Positions 39,773-51,393 of a stretch of DNA of 64,000 bases are shown piece after piece; within the stretch, counting starts at the first letter, position 1, and each line of letters starts with the position of its first letter. A program made the translations under genes and the position numbers. The stretch is from positions 202,501 to 266,500 of the forward strand of contig JACEEZ010001253.1 in the NCBI GenBank assembly GCA_016584305.1, in the 5' to 3' direction. The notes under the pieces were generated by a model. That model saw only the letters and a list, made by a program, of their open reading frames with translations. It was not told the DNA's origin and did no database searches. This DNA is from Chionoecetes opilio. Lineage: Eukaryota; Arthropoda; Malacostraca; Decapoda; Majidae.

Positions 39773-42415
39773 ATGGCCAAACGTTTTATGGTGTTGGACC
39801 CCCAAATTGTCGAGAGCTGCTTGGTATGGGAAAGGAGCCTGCATGGGAACTCGCGCGTGGTGACCCCCAGGAGTGGCGTCGTAGGGTGGGCGAGGCGACG
39901 CGCCCCCCAGCGTATGCCCCCAATGATTGATTGATTGACCCCCAACAGCCAGGCTCATCTGGTACACATCTTCCATGTCTGACACATTGGGACCAGTGTG
40001 TGCTATGTCAGAAAGACACCTCTGAGAAGCTATGCTGTCCAGCTGAATCAAAGCGTAGCACCGGTGGTTCTGGGTACCAGAATCTTGCAGACAATCTCCT
40101 CGCCTTCAGCAAGATCGGATGTCTGCCAAAGACTATAGATCTCTCCAAACTGGATGATGGTGAGGGCATTCAAGCAACATTCGAGCACCACAGAGCCAGG
40201 TGGCATGCTTCGTGTAGACTCGAATACAACAAAACCCAACTGTTTCGAGCCGAGAAAAGAAAAACCTCCTGTGAGCACAGTGCAGATGTCCCAAGGAAGT
40301 ACACCGTCAGAGTGTAGACCAACCACAATCTTCAGTGTTTCTTTTGTGACGGACAGGCGGATAAGGAGACTCTGCACGAGGCTTCCACCTTTGATATTGA
40401 TGCCCGTGTCAGGAAATGTGCCCTGAAACTAGAGGACAAACCACTGTTGGCTAAACTAAGTGGAGGAGATCTTATAGCACAAGAGGCCAAGTAACATGTG
40501 AAGTGTCTAGCCTCCCTGTACAACAAAGCCAGAGGCACGAAGATGAATGAGGATGAATGAGATGAACAATGACGTCGTAAATCACGGCATAGCCCTTGCT
40601 GAACTGGTGTCCTACATTGAGGAAGCCCGTATGGACTCTGCTGTGGCACCAGTGTTCAAGCTGATAGACCTGGCAGCCCTGTACAGCACCAGGCTGGAGC
40701 AGCTTGGAGCAGTCCTGACTGGGCGTGTTCACTCAACCGAACTCAAAAATCGAATTTTGAGGTATTTTCCTGACTTAGAGGAGCACAAGCGAGGCCGAGA
40801 CATTCTACTTGCTTTCAACCAGGATGTTGGATCAGCCCTGCGCAAGGCATGTGAGCAGGATGCTGACAGTGATGGCATTCATCTGGCTAGAGCTGCCAAC
40901 ATAATCCGAAGAGACATGCTGAAGATGACGACTGCCTTCAGTGGTTCATTTGACACCCACTGCCAGGAAGTTTCGGTGCCAAATTCACTCATCGCACTGG
41001 TTTCAATGATCTTGAATGACCCCAATATCCAAGAACAGTCATGCCACTCATCTATACCAGCTCCTACACTTACAATTTCCCAGCTCCTGATGTTCAACAG
41101 CTGTGCACACCGTCGCAAGAGCACCGGTTCCTTACAATCTACCAAACACTGTCAAACCAGGGAGACACCTGTGCCTGTGTACCTGGGTGTGATGATCCAC
41201 ACGAAGACACGCAGACGAGACCTCGTTGATGAGCTGTACCGCCTTGGTCTGTCCATCGCCTACGACAGGGTGCTAAGGATTTCGTCTGAGTTGGGGAACA
41301 ACATCTGTCGCTACTTCCTGTTGGAGGGAGCAGTTTGCCCACCCAAACTGAAGGGTGGCTTGTTCACCACGGGAGCAGTCGATAACATAGACCATAACCT
41401 CAGCTCGACAAGTGCTCAGAACTCGTTCCATGGTACAGGAATCTCTTTGTTCCAACTCCCGAATAGTGACGTCCCTGGAGTTCAACGGATTGTGGACACA
41501 GACATCATTGCAATAACTGCGACAACAGTTGCCCACCTGCCAGAATTATACACCAGCGTGCCTCCCCTGCTCCTGAGAAAACGTGACCCACCTATACCAA
41601 AGTTGGCGGGTCCCAACAGAAGTGAATGCAACCTAATACCTCAAGCAGTGAAGACTGAGTACAGGTAAATACGCAATGATATTACTGCATATTCTGGACT
41701 GGATGTATTTGATGTTCGGACAATGAAAGTAGCCCTGTGTGTCTGCACCAACTGACCACCACTGTCTTGTTTACTGTCTTGTTTCATGTGTCTCATTCAG
41801 CAGGTGGCTGGATCAGATGGGGAAGATGGTGACTGCAGACACACCACTCACTGGAGACGAGACCGTGTCATGGGCTGCATACCACGCCAACGAGCAATCT
41901 GCACCAGTGGATCCAAGCAGTGTGGCCATTACCTCATTGCTGTCCCTATTCTATGATCAGGCCAACTCCGTGGCCATGATTCGCCACTCTATGGACGTCA
42001 TCAAGAGGGCAGTGGATATCCTGAATCCTGGTCAGGTCCCGGTCATCACCGCGGATCAACCACTGTACACGCTGGCCAAACAGATCCAATGGAGCTGGCC
42101 TCAAACACATGGAGAAGAATACTTCATTATCCTGTTTGCCGGATTCCACATCGAAAAAGCTTCATTGAACACTCTGGGCGACCTTCTTGATTGCAGTGGA
42201 TGGACGGAAGCCCTGGTCCAGGCAGGAGTTGCTACACCTGGAACAGCCGACTCCTTCATCAAAGCCGCCCATGTGACGCGCACTCGAAGGGCTCACCAGG
42301 CCACAGCTAGTGTACTGTATCTCCTTCGACAGGAGGGTTACACCCAATACTGTGCCGGGTTGGATGAGGGACAGGTTCCAATTTCAACCCTAACTGGGGA
42401 GGGGACCACAAATAT
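39773..42415 (+). pseudogene. PIN/CXC transposon protein, N-terminal two thirds (element 4)
   Basis: ATG at 39773 (MAKRFMVLDPQ). A LINE tail (39806-39936) interrupts codon ~11, after which the frame continues QPGSSGTHLPCLTHWDQC. A first zinc-like module CVLCQKD...RWHASCRLEYN spans 39997-40220; a second, CFFCDG... ending in stop-HVKCLASLYNKAR (Tyr codon changed to TAA), spans 40336-40530. 40547-41668 is a helical region. 41800-42400 carries ETVSWAAYHANEQ, NPGQVPVITADQPLYTLAKQ, LFAGFHIEKASL, and AHVTRTRRAHQATASVLYLL. Breaks lie near 40315, 40493 and 41668. The nuclease and Cys-rich tail are absent. I recall the same modules in uncharacterised proteins of many aquatic invertebrates. Confidence 0.7.
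39806..39936 (+). mobile_element. LINE 3'-end fragment with (TGAT)n tail, copy 2
   Basis: Starts gtcgagagctgcttggtatg-like, ends tgattgattgatt. Exact 9-bp duplications gacccccaa flank it at 39797-39805 and 39937-39945. A 5'-truncated LINE insertion, 131 bp. Same family as 5032-5240 and 58012-58175. Confidence 0.85.
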
Positions 42416-42921
42416 CCTCAGGTCAGACCATCTTCATGGTGACGACTCCAGGTGTCTTGATACTTCCTCTATCTTTCTCTATATACATTTTTGCAACATT
42501 AGCGGTTTTAGTTCTAACTTTCAATCTCTTGAACATCACCTCTCCTCCTCTAAACATTATCTTCTTTTCCTCACAAAAATACAGGTATATGTGACCACTG
42601 ACAGCAGTTCCTTTTCTGTAACCTCTTATTGTCTCTATTATAATTTTCAATCCAAAGTTGGCTGTTGCGTATATGTACGCAACAACATCACTTGTTCTCG
42701 TGCCCATGATCTTGAATCTTCAGAATTTTCTACCATCTGGCTTCGACTTCAACGTCGCTTTCTTACTACATTTATCTGTGCTGTATATCTCTCACCTAAC
42801 TCCTCGGACTATGTAAAATTCTTCGACTATTTAATAAACAAAGTGGAGCACATCTCATCTCATTTTCCTTTTGCAGGAATATCCATTCTTCGGGATTTCA
42901 AAGTCCACCACAAGCTATGGC

Positions 42922-43515
<594 letters not shown>

Positions 43516-45714
43516 AGCTATGGGTTTCAACTTCTTTCAATGTCCGACCTGGTGACCAAGCTTACAGCTTTTCTATCCTCCAAGACCAAGAACAGCTGGT
43601 GCAGCACCTTACCCGTATTCCTGACCACCTTGGAGACACGCCCAAAATTTTTGATCTTTTTTCTAACTACTAACCCTTCTGCTTACTCTGTGAAATTATT
43701 CTTTCCGTTGGGTTCCTCCGATCACCATCTTATTTATGTAACCTGTCCTATCGCTCCACTGCCGCCTCGGGACCCACCTAAGCGGAGGTGCTTCTGGCAT
43801 TTCAACTCAGCTAAGTAGGATGAACTAAGGCATTACTATTCTGAATTTCCATGGAATTATTATTGCTTCCATGTCAGAGACCTATCTCTTTGTGCAGAGC
43901 GCATAACTGATGTTATTGACTTGTCATGGAGGCGTACATTTCACACACTTTCTCTAATCCTAAAGCTTGTCAATCTTGGTTTAACTCTGCTTTTTTTCAT
44001 GGTGTCATGAGGTGGCTCACAGACGGTACCTTAACCATCCAACTCCTGAAACTCATGCCCTTTATATTTATAACCGTAATCATGCCAAATCCTTACTTTA
44101 ACTTACCAAAAACTCCTTCAGTCATAGTAAATGTCAAACTATTTTTTAAATAAACTGCTCTCGTGACTTCTGGCATCTAGCTGATAACATCTCTAACAAA
44201 TTTGCTTCTTCATCATTCCCTCCTATGCTTCACCCAGATGGCTCCACAGCTGTCTCATCTATTTCTAAAGCTGTACTCTTCGCCCAAACCTTTGCTGAAA
44301 ATTCCACTCTGATTGATGAAGGGCTTGTGCTTCCTTCTCCTCCACCCTCTGACAATATTATGCATGTTATTAAGATCCTTCGTAATGATATTTTCTTTGC
44401 CCTTTCTTGCCTAATTCCTCGGAAGGCTTACGGTGCTGACGGAGTCCCTCCTATTGCTCTCAAAAATTGTGCATTTGTGTATGCACCCTGTTTGGTCAAA
44501 CTTTTCCGTATTTGTCTATCTACTTCCACCTTTCCTTCTTGCTGGAAGTTTGCTCACATCCAACCTACTCCTAAGAAGGGTGATCGTTATAATCCTTCTA
44601 ACTACCGTCCTACAGCTTTGACTTCCTGCCTTTCTAAAGTTTATGAATCTATACATAATAAGAAGATTCTTAAGCATCTATCTGCTCACAATCTTCTATA
44701 TGATCGTCAGTTTGGTTTCCGTAATGGGCGATCTACTGGCGATCTTCTAGCTTTCTTAACTGAATCTTGGTCATCCTCCTTTAGGGGTTTCGATGAAACT
44801 TTTGCTGATGCCCTTGACATATCAAAAGCTTTTGATAGAGTCTGGCACAAATATTTATTTTCCAAACTATCCTCATTGGGTTTCTATCCTTCTCTCTATA
44901 CCTTCATGTTAAGTTTCCTCTCAAATCGCTATATTGCAGCTACTGTAGACGGACATTGTTCTTCTCCTCAGTCTATCAAAAGTGGTGTTCCTCAGGGTTC
45001 TTTCCTATCACCCACTCTCGTTCTAGTATTCATTAATGATTTTCTAAGTCTAACTCAAAGCCCTATCTACTCCTACTCTGATGATTCTACCCTGCATTTT
45101 TCAATGTCATTTATTAGACGTCCAGCTCAACAGGAACTAAGTGATTCACGGACAGATGCCACCGAGCGCCTAACTTCTGATCTTTCTATAATTTCTGATT
45201 AGGGTAAAGCAAACCTAATTTTGTTCAATGCCTCAAAAACTCAATTTATTCACCTATCTACTCGCCAAAACCTGATAACTATCCCCTCTTCAACGATACT
45301 CAACTGTCAACCTCATCTACAATGAACATACTAGGAGTATCCTTTACTAAAAGTCTGAACTGGAAATTTCACATCTCATCTCTTGTTAAAACAGCTTCTA
45401 TGAAGTTAAGTTTAAGTTGCGTCTGCGTCCATGTTTTCTCCCTCCCAGTTGTTTGTTCTGTACAGGGGCCTTATCCGTTATACAGTCCTTCTAAACAGGG
45501 TTGAGTCATAAGCTTTTCGTCTCATCAACTCCCCTCCTCTGACTGACTATTTCAATCTTTAAATCACCGCCACAATGTTGTTTATCTTGCTATATTCATC
45601 CGTTATTGTCATGCTCACTGCTCTTCTGAACTTGCTAACTGCATGCTTCCCCCCCCTCCCGCGGCCTCGCTACACAAGCATTTCTAATCATTATCATCCC
45701 TATTCTGTCCATCC

Positions 45715-47240
45715 AGAATAGGGTTGGGAATGAGTAAAAAGCATTGTGCAGCGAGGCTGCGGGAGGGGAGAAGGGATGCAGTTCGCGTGTTCAGAACAGC
45801 AGTTAGTATGTAAATAAAGGTAGAAGATAGCAAGAGAAGCAAAATTGCGGGGGAGATTTAAGATTGAAGGCAGTCAGTCAGAATAGGGGAGTTGATGAGA
45901 CAATAAGCTTTAGATTCTACCGTGTTTAGGAGAGCTGTATGAATGGATCTAATCTTAACATGTGAGACATACCTCATACATGGGCGAATAAGGCCTATAC
46001 AGAGCAAGCAACTAGGATGGAGAAAAAAATGGACGCAGACGCCACAGGACACCTAAGACATTAGTCTTAGAACCTGTTTTAGCAAGAGATGATAAGTGAG
46101 ATTTCCAGGTCAGATTTTTAGTAAAAGATAGATAAGACATTTTAATTGTAAAAGAGGGAGACAGTTGAGTGTCATTGAAGAAGAGAGGATAGTTGTTTGG
46201 AATATTATGTTGAATAGAATAGTGAAAATATTGGGTTTTTGAGGCATTGAACAAAACGAGGTTTGCTTTGCCCCTATCAAAAAAAAAAAAAATTAGAGGT
46301 TAGGCACTCTTTGGTATCTTTTCGTGAGTCACGTATGACCTGTTGCTTGGAGTGGTGCTCCATGAGGAGCACCAATATTAATAGACTTAGCAGAAGAACA
46401 ATGACCGTCTACAGTAGCTGCTGTAGAACGGTTATAAAGGAAACTTAAGATGAAGGTGCAGAAAGAGGGATATAAACCGAATGAGGATAGCTTAGAAAAT
46501 CCCCAAAGAAGAATGACCAAAATTCAGTTAGGAAAGCTAGAAGATCGCCAGTAGATTGCCCTTTACAATAACCGTACAGACGAACAGAGAGATGATTGAA
46601 ATCAGATAGATGCTTAAGAACCTTCTCATTAAGTATAGATTCAAAAGCTTTAGAAAGGCAGGAAGCTAGACAGTCAAAGCTATAGGACTACTTTCTTAGT
46701 TGAAAGTCAAAGCTACAGGAAGGTAATTTAAAGGATAAGAACGGTCACCTTTCTTAGGGATAGGATGAATGTGAGCAAACTTCCAGCAACTGGTTCACAA
46801 ATAGGGTGGTAAATTCATTGGAGTGGACTCAGTCGTCAAGAAGTTAGTGCGGAGTCAATGGGGAGTTATAAAAGGAGGCTAAATTAATTAATGGATGGGG
46901 ATGAAAGGTGGAAGTAGGTAGTATTAAGAAACATAAACTACCACGTATAGGTTTCACGGCCTCTTGTAGCTTACTTATTTTCTGATGTGCTTATGTTCTT
47001 AGGAAGGAAAGGTGGAAGTACATAGACAAAGACGGAATGGCTTATGCAGGCAGGGTGCATTTACATAAGCACAGTTTGTAAGAGCAATAGGAGAGACTCC
47101 GTCAGGACCATAAGCCTTCCGAGGATCTAGGCCAAACGGGCAAAAAAAACCCATTTGTTATAGATGTTTTTAGCTAGATGCCAGAAATTACTAGAGGAAT
47201 TTGATTCAGGTATACTCTTTATAGTCCTTTTTATACTAAA
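45715..47240 (-). pseudogene. LINE-J copy, inverted, 5'-truncated
   Basis: On the minus strand: RT fragments near 47225-47130 ([17 protein letters not shown]), FPSCWKF-like near 46790, ALTSCLSKAFESIL-like near 46650, GLYPSFCTFILSFLYNRSTA near 46480, NASKTQYFHYSIQHNIPNNY near 46240, SLAKTGSKTNVLGVLWRLRP near 46090 and ...ESKAYCLINSPILTDCL near 45900. It meets the plus-strand copy tail-to-tail at about 45715, forming a ~150-bp imperfect palindrome. Its other end lies within about 40 bp of the dynein exon at 47268. Confidence 0.85.
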
Positions 47241-47267
47241 TGCTCTAAAATTTTGTCTAAAATGTAC

Positions 47268-47472
47268 CTTTAGTTCCTCAAGGTCAGGTCTTTCAGCCTT
47301 CACCACCTCAGCAAGAAGCTGATCTTCTAGGCCATCTCTTGTCACTGTAAAGTTGATGAGTGTGCACTGAGCCTGCAGCTCTGGTTTGTAGTGAGGATTA
47401 GCTAGTTTAGTGTGAAGTATTAGTTGAAATGAACCATTGTACTCAATTTCACGGTCTCCAATCTTGAGGGCC
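47268..47472 (-). CDS. DNAH9/11/17-like: Axonemal dynein heavy chain, exon 2 of 8 in window (AAA5)
   Basis: 205 bp: [20 protein letters not shown], then [20 protein letters not shown] and [20 protein letters not shown], then RPDLEELK. The (I)[51 protein letters not shown] run is among the best conserved stretches of axonemal heavy chains. Acceptor attcacag at 47472, phase 2 in (AG|G, Arg). Donor AAG|gtacat at 47268, phase 0 out; GTACAT is a weak donor. A LINE-J copy begins within about 40 bp of this donor. The next intron is 18,287 bp. Confidence 0.96.
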
Positions 47473-47940
47473 CTGTGAATAAAATAAGGAGGTTAATATT
47501 TTGCATATCATTATATATAAGTTATTAATTGCTACAAAACAATTTGGAGTGGAAGAAAAGTTTATTTCACATATTTTACCGCAAATTTTGATTAATAGAA
47601 AATAATCATATGTATGTGATCAATAAATATGTAACATTAGCAACAGTGATGTGTGCAGAATCAAAGTTTGTCAGGAAAATGGTGGATTAGATGTTGAGTG
47701 GTTTAAGCATATAAAGAGAATGAGGCATAACAAGATTAAAGAAAAATACATAATGTAGCTTAAATTGTAATGTTCATTTATACATATAAGGTTACAACAA
47801 CTGTCCGTTGCCACACAATAATGCACCGTAATAACATGGCACCTTTTGTTCCATTTATTTTCATGAAGATATACACTACGCGCCAAATAATGTTCGCCGC
47901 TTCATAACAGAGTACTCCCATATGGTCCGAGAGCTAGCTG
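47473..47940 (-). other. Dynein intron, no gene seen
   Basis: AT-rich, nothing recognised. Confidence 0.5.
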
Positions 47941-48640
47941 AGATTTAATTGACATGGGGCCTACAAAAGGTTGAATTCTTTGGTGGGCTACAGGTACCCC
48001 ACCTGACCACAGAAACCTTTGTCTGAAGTGCAGTCAGTGGTGGGTGTGGTAGGGGGGTCTCTTCCTAATTACCCCAAAAGTCAACTTTATTTGACTTGGA
48101 GCCTACAAGGCTGATACCAATTCAACTTTGTAGAGAAATCCATGCTTATTTTAAATCTGCAACTTAAGACAAAATTTTGTGGTGGAAAGGTCACTTAAGA
48201 CTAATTAGTGCGCTAATTAGTGCTAATCAAGCTTTTATTTGACTTAGAAGCTACAACATGGAAACCACTTGGAAAATGTAGAGTAAGGTCTACATATTAA
48301 GAAACACCAACTTAAGACAAGATTATGTGGTGGAAAGGTCACTTAAGACAAGGTCAAAGGTCACGCATTAATGAATTCCAGATCTGATATCTGCCAAACT
48401 GACCGTAATACTAGTTATACACATACTGTACCAATAAAACCTGTATACAAAATGTAGAATTTGGTTGGTTACACCAGTACAGGCAGTAACTGTTGCATTT
48501 TTGTTATATACATTGTCATTAATTAATGAAAACCTCGAAAACTTCACCAATTTGACCCCTCTAACTCATTTACACATTTATTTGATGTAAAGCCTACAAA
48601 TCTGCAACCAGATGGAAAATGCAGGGTTTGATCCATTCAT
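47941..48640 (+). repeat. Four diverged tandem units around a ttga...cctacaa core
   Basis: tgacatggggcctacaa (47952), tgacttggagcctacaa (48100), tgacttagaagctacaa (48240) and tgatgtaaagcctacaa (48583) begin similar stretches. Two of them continue into cttaagacaa-attttgtggtg and ggtcacttaagac. Spacing is 140-340 bp. Non-coding. Confidence 0.55.
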
Positions 48641-48649
48641 CAAGAATCA

Positions 48650-49560
48650 TGTTGCCAAGTCTCATTTAAGAGTTCACATTGTTTTCGATGCATATCCTGT
48701 ACCAGATTACCGGTGTCGATGCGATGCTTGAAAAGATTCGTGCGCCCCAGGTCCAAGTCACCTGACGAGAAGACATCAGCGTACTTCTGCAACAGCTTCT
48801 CCAGCTGAACCGCTTGCTCCATGTCCAAGCACACCATGCTTCTGTTCCATAGGTCCTCCAGGTGTGCTGTCAAGCCATGGGTAGCTGCCGTCTCGACGTG
48901 TCCTGAGCCTGACGCCTCACGCGCCAGCTCCACAGCCTAGCAGCTCCCCACCGCAGCTCCAGCTGGTATCCGCCGCTCATCATCGCCGAGATTAGCGACC
49001 AACACGGCTACTTCCTCGTCATCCGGTCGCACCAACGTCATCCCTACCAGCAATCCATTCTGCAACTGGGAAAGAGGTGAGGACTCCACCAGACAGGCCT
49101 CACCTTCAAGTTTACGACTCAGCTTGCAACTCACCCATGTCTCCGTCCTCGGAGGAACACAGGTAGTCTGGGCAGCTACCACCTGGGCGCTGGCATTCGC
49201 CTCCAACAGCGGCACCTCTTTCCCCTGGACCTTCATGCTCATTTCTCCGAAGTCCATGCTGGTGCGGCTCTGCAGGAGGTAGTCCAGGCCCAGCATGCAT
49301 GAGTCATCTATGTCTGCTACGTACACAGGCAGCTCTTCTTCAACGGGTCCAATCCGTATGTAGGTCACCACTGGTCCGCGCAGCTCCGTGCAGTGCCCCG
49401 TGACACCACACAGTCGTTGGGCCGCCACAGGTGGGCTCTTCGTCGACATCACGTCCGGTCTCACAAACGTCCTCTCCGACGCTGTATCCACAGTGAGCCG
49501 GCATGGCTTCCCGTCGACCGCACCCTCCACCTGCACGCTGTGGGCGGCTGTCTGGTAACT
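48650..49560 (-). pseudogene. Gypsy aspartic protease and RT N-terminus
   Basis: The frame 49560-48937 reads CRLTVDTASERTFVRPDVMS (protease active site, DTA in place of the usual DTG/DSG), VYVADIDDSCMLGLDYLLQS (flap/second half) and a linker. After a stop at 48937 it continues TAHLEDLWNRSMVCLDMEQA and LLQKYADVFSSGDLDLGRTN (48870-48700), the start of reverse transcriptase (the KxYxDVFS...xHxIDTG region). The sequence ends before the RT catalytic YxDD. Gag-protease is expected to process the polyprotein in the particle. Here it is truncated and dead. Confidence 0.85.
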
Positions 49561-49562
49561 TC

Positions 49563-51081
49563 TTACCGGGAGAAAGGCCTGGATGGGACCGGCTGGATAC
49601 GGCCTTTCTTCTCCAGCCAGCTGCCATTTCCCGCTTCCATTGTCTTGCCTACCAACGCTTTCTCGGGACAAGACTGGGAGAGGTGGCCCATCTCGCCACA
49701 TCCCCAGCAGCAGGGCTGGTACACATACTGCTCCACTCGCTCTGCAGATCGGGACTGTGGGGAGGCTGGGGAACCGCGGCAGTCTTCCCTCTTGTGTCCT
49801 GGTTGGTGGCACCTCCAGCACTCCCCGAGGAACTGCCTCGCGCCGGTCCTCTTGGGCCGGTCCTTAACTTGACCTTGCCGAACACACAGCTCCCCTTCCG
49901 CGTCTACTCTGGGCCTCTCATACCTAGTCTTGACGAAGGACTCAAACTCAAGTGCGCGGGCCAGGGCCTCCTGCAGGTCACCCACGTGCGCCTGCTTTAC
50001 GTAGATTTTTAGCTGAGCGTCCTCCAGTGCATCCACGAACTTTTCCCTCAGCAGAACTACTGTCAGCTCCTCGGAGGCTCCTGGGTACGTCTTACGCACT
50101 AGGTCTTCTAAGTCCTGGGCCAGCTGCTGCAGCGTCTCTCCCCGGGCTCTAACTCTGGCACGGAACCTGGCCCGGAACACCTCTGCTTGGTGTTGATGCC
50201 CGTAGCGCCTCTCCAGCACGCACACCACGCTGGCGTAGGTGCGTTGAGCTGGGGTCAGCTGGCTCAACACCTCCATTGCTGGTCCCTTTAGGCTCGACAC
50301 CAGCTGCACGGCCCTCTCCTGCTGGTCCTATCCCTGAGCTTGGGCCAGCATCTCGAAGTGGGCGAGGTAAGCCTCCAGCGACACTCGTCCGTCAAACTCC
50401 TGAGGTTTACGTCGTATCATCCTGCTCCCGTGACCCATAGGAGAAGCAGGAGGAGTGTAAGGCGACGCCACGGGGATAAAAGGAGGCGTCGCGGACCGAG
50501 GATGGACCGGCAGCGGTGAAGGAATGGAGCAGTGTTGCTCGCCTCGCTGACTCACGTGCGGCTGACCTACCTTGCACACCTTGTACGCCGCACCACCTCC
50601 CAGCCACGTAGAGACACTCCTGCCGTCCCACTCACTCACTCCATCCTCTTCACCGTCTCCAGGCTCAACCTTGACACTCAACAGGCCCCTCAGAGCTTGC
50701 TGCTCGCGAACACCACTTAACTCCACGGCGCTCACTCTATCCTCCAATCCTCACAGCCGCAGTGAGCTCAGACACACCAGCGCCACTGCCCTGCGCGCCT
50801 CTCGCCTCCACAGCAATCAGTCTGTCTCCCAGCTGCATCACGATGCCCGTCAGCTGGCGTGCCACATTTTCACTGTGCTGCACGTCCTCTTTCAACTTGT
50901 TTATTTCCTCCTGCACTTCAATTTTCACTTCAGTGCACTTAGCATCCATTTCTCCCTTTATTTCCTGCCGTGTCACAATTATTTCCTGCCTTATCACCTA
51001 TTGTTCTACACTCATGGCTTGCATCAACGCCATAAGGTCTGCCAAGGACGGCTGTGCCGCTGACTCAGCCCCGCCCGCCAT
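49563..51081 (-). pseudogene. Gypsy gag with two CCHC zinc knuckles
   Basis: ATG at 51081 (MAGGAESAAQPSLADLMALM). Stops or shifts occur at about 51000, 50745 and 50328. Parts: a coiled coil (50997-50840), a Pro-rich linker (50560-50440), capsid-like MIRRKPQEFDGRVSLEAYLA (50420-50360), QLVSSLKGPAMEVLSQLTPA (50308) and ETLQQLAQDLEDLVRKTYPG (50130). Two zinc knuckles follow: CWRCHQPGHKREDC (49830) and CWGCGEMGHLSQSC (49710). It overlaps the protease frame by -1. Gag packages the element RNA in cytoplasmic particles. GC-rich relative to the intron. Confidence 0.85.
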
Positions 51082-51393
51082 CTTGACTTCTCCCGAAGCC
51101 AGACAAAGGAATTTCACAATACTTGCCTTTTTTTTTTTTTTTTTTCCCTTTCACCCCAATATTCCAGCAAATATCCCAAAACTGACACCAGTGAAGCGAA
51201 TGCCCCCTCTGCTGTTCTCAGCTAGGCTCCTACACCTGCTCGCGGGTTGCTCTCATGAGAGCAGGGAAGCAGGCAGATGCTTAGACAGAGGGGCGCTTAG
51301 CAAGTTACCGGGCTCATTGCTAGGAACTGGTACCAGGCTGTCCTTTCCTATGTCTGGCTATTCACACATTCGGGGGGAAGGGCTTAGGCAAAC

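Larger units (their letters stand above)
39381..42440 (+). mobile_element. Element 4: PIN/CXC transposon, 3' part lost
   Basis: A subterminal block with ggcggccattttacaaagtg (39412) resembles the inner inverted repeats of elements 1 and 3. The gene starts at 39773. The right half is missing: coding similarity stops near 42412 and a LINE-J copy starts by 42470. The left end is not located. The element lies in the same intron as elements 2 and 3. Confidence 0.6.
48650..51393 (-). mobile_element. Ty3/gypsy retrotransposon, 5' part (LTR end, gag, protease, RT start)
   Basis: Reads on the minus strand from partial LTR 51393-51192, through a TGGTGTCAG-type primer site just inside it, then gag, protease and the first part of RT, and breaks off near 48650. 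It abuts the plus-strand 3' half at 51393/51394. The LTR matches the one at 52758-53333. Confidence 0.85.

Noticed and set aside
49393..50012. Long plus-strand frames across the gypsy gag-protease region (49393-50152, 50532-51063)
   Set aside because: They are shadows of the GC-rich minus-strand gag and protease, without recognisable domains.
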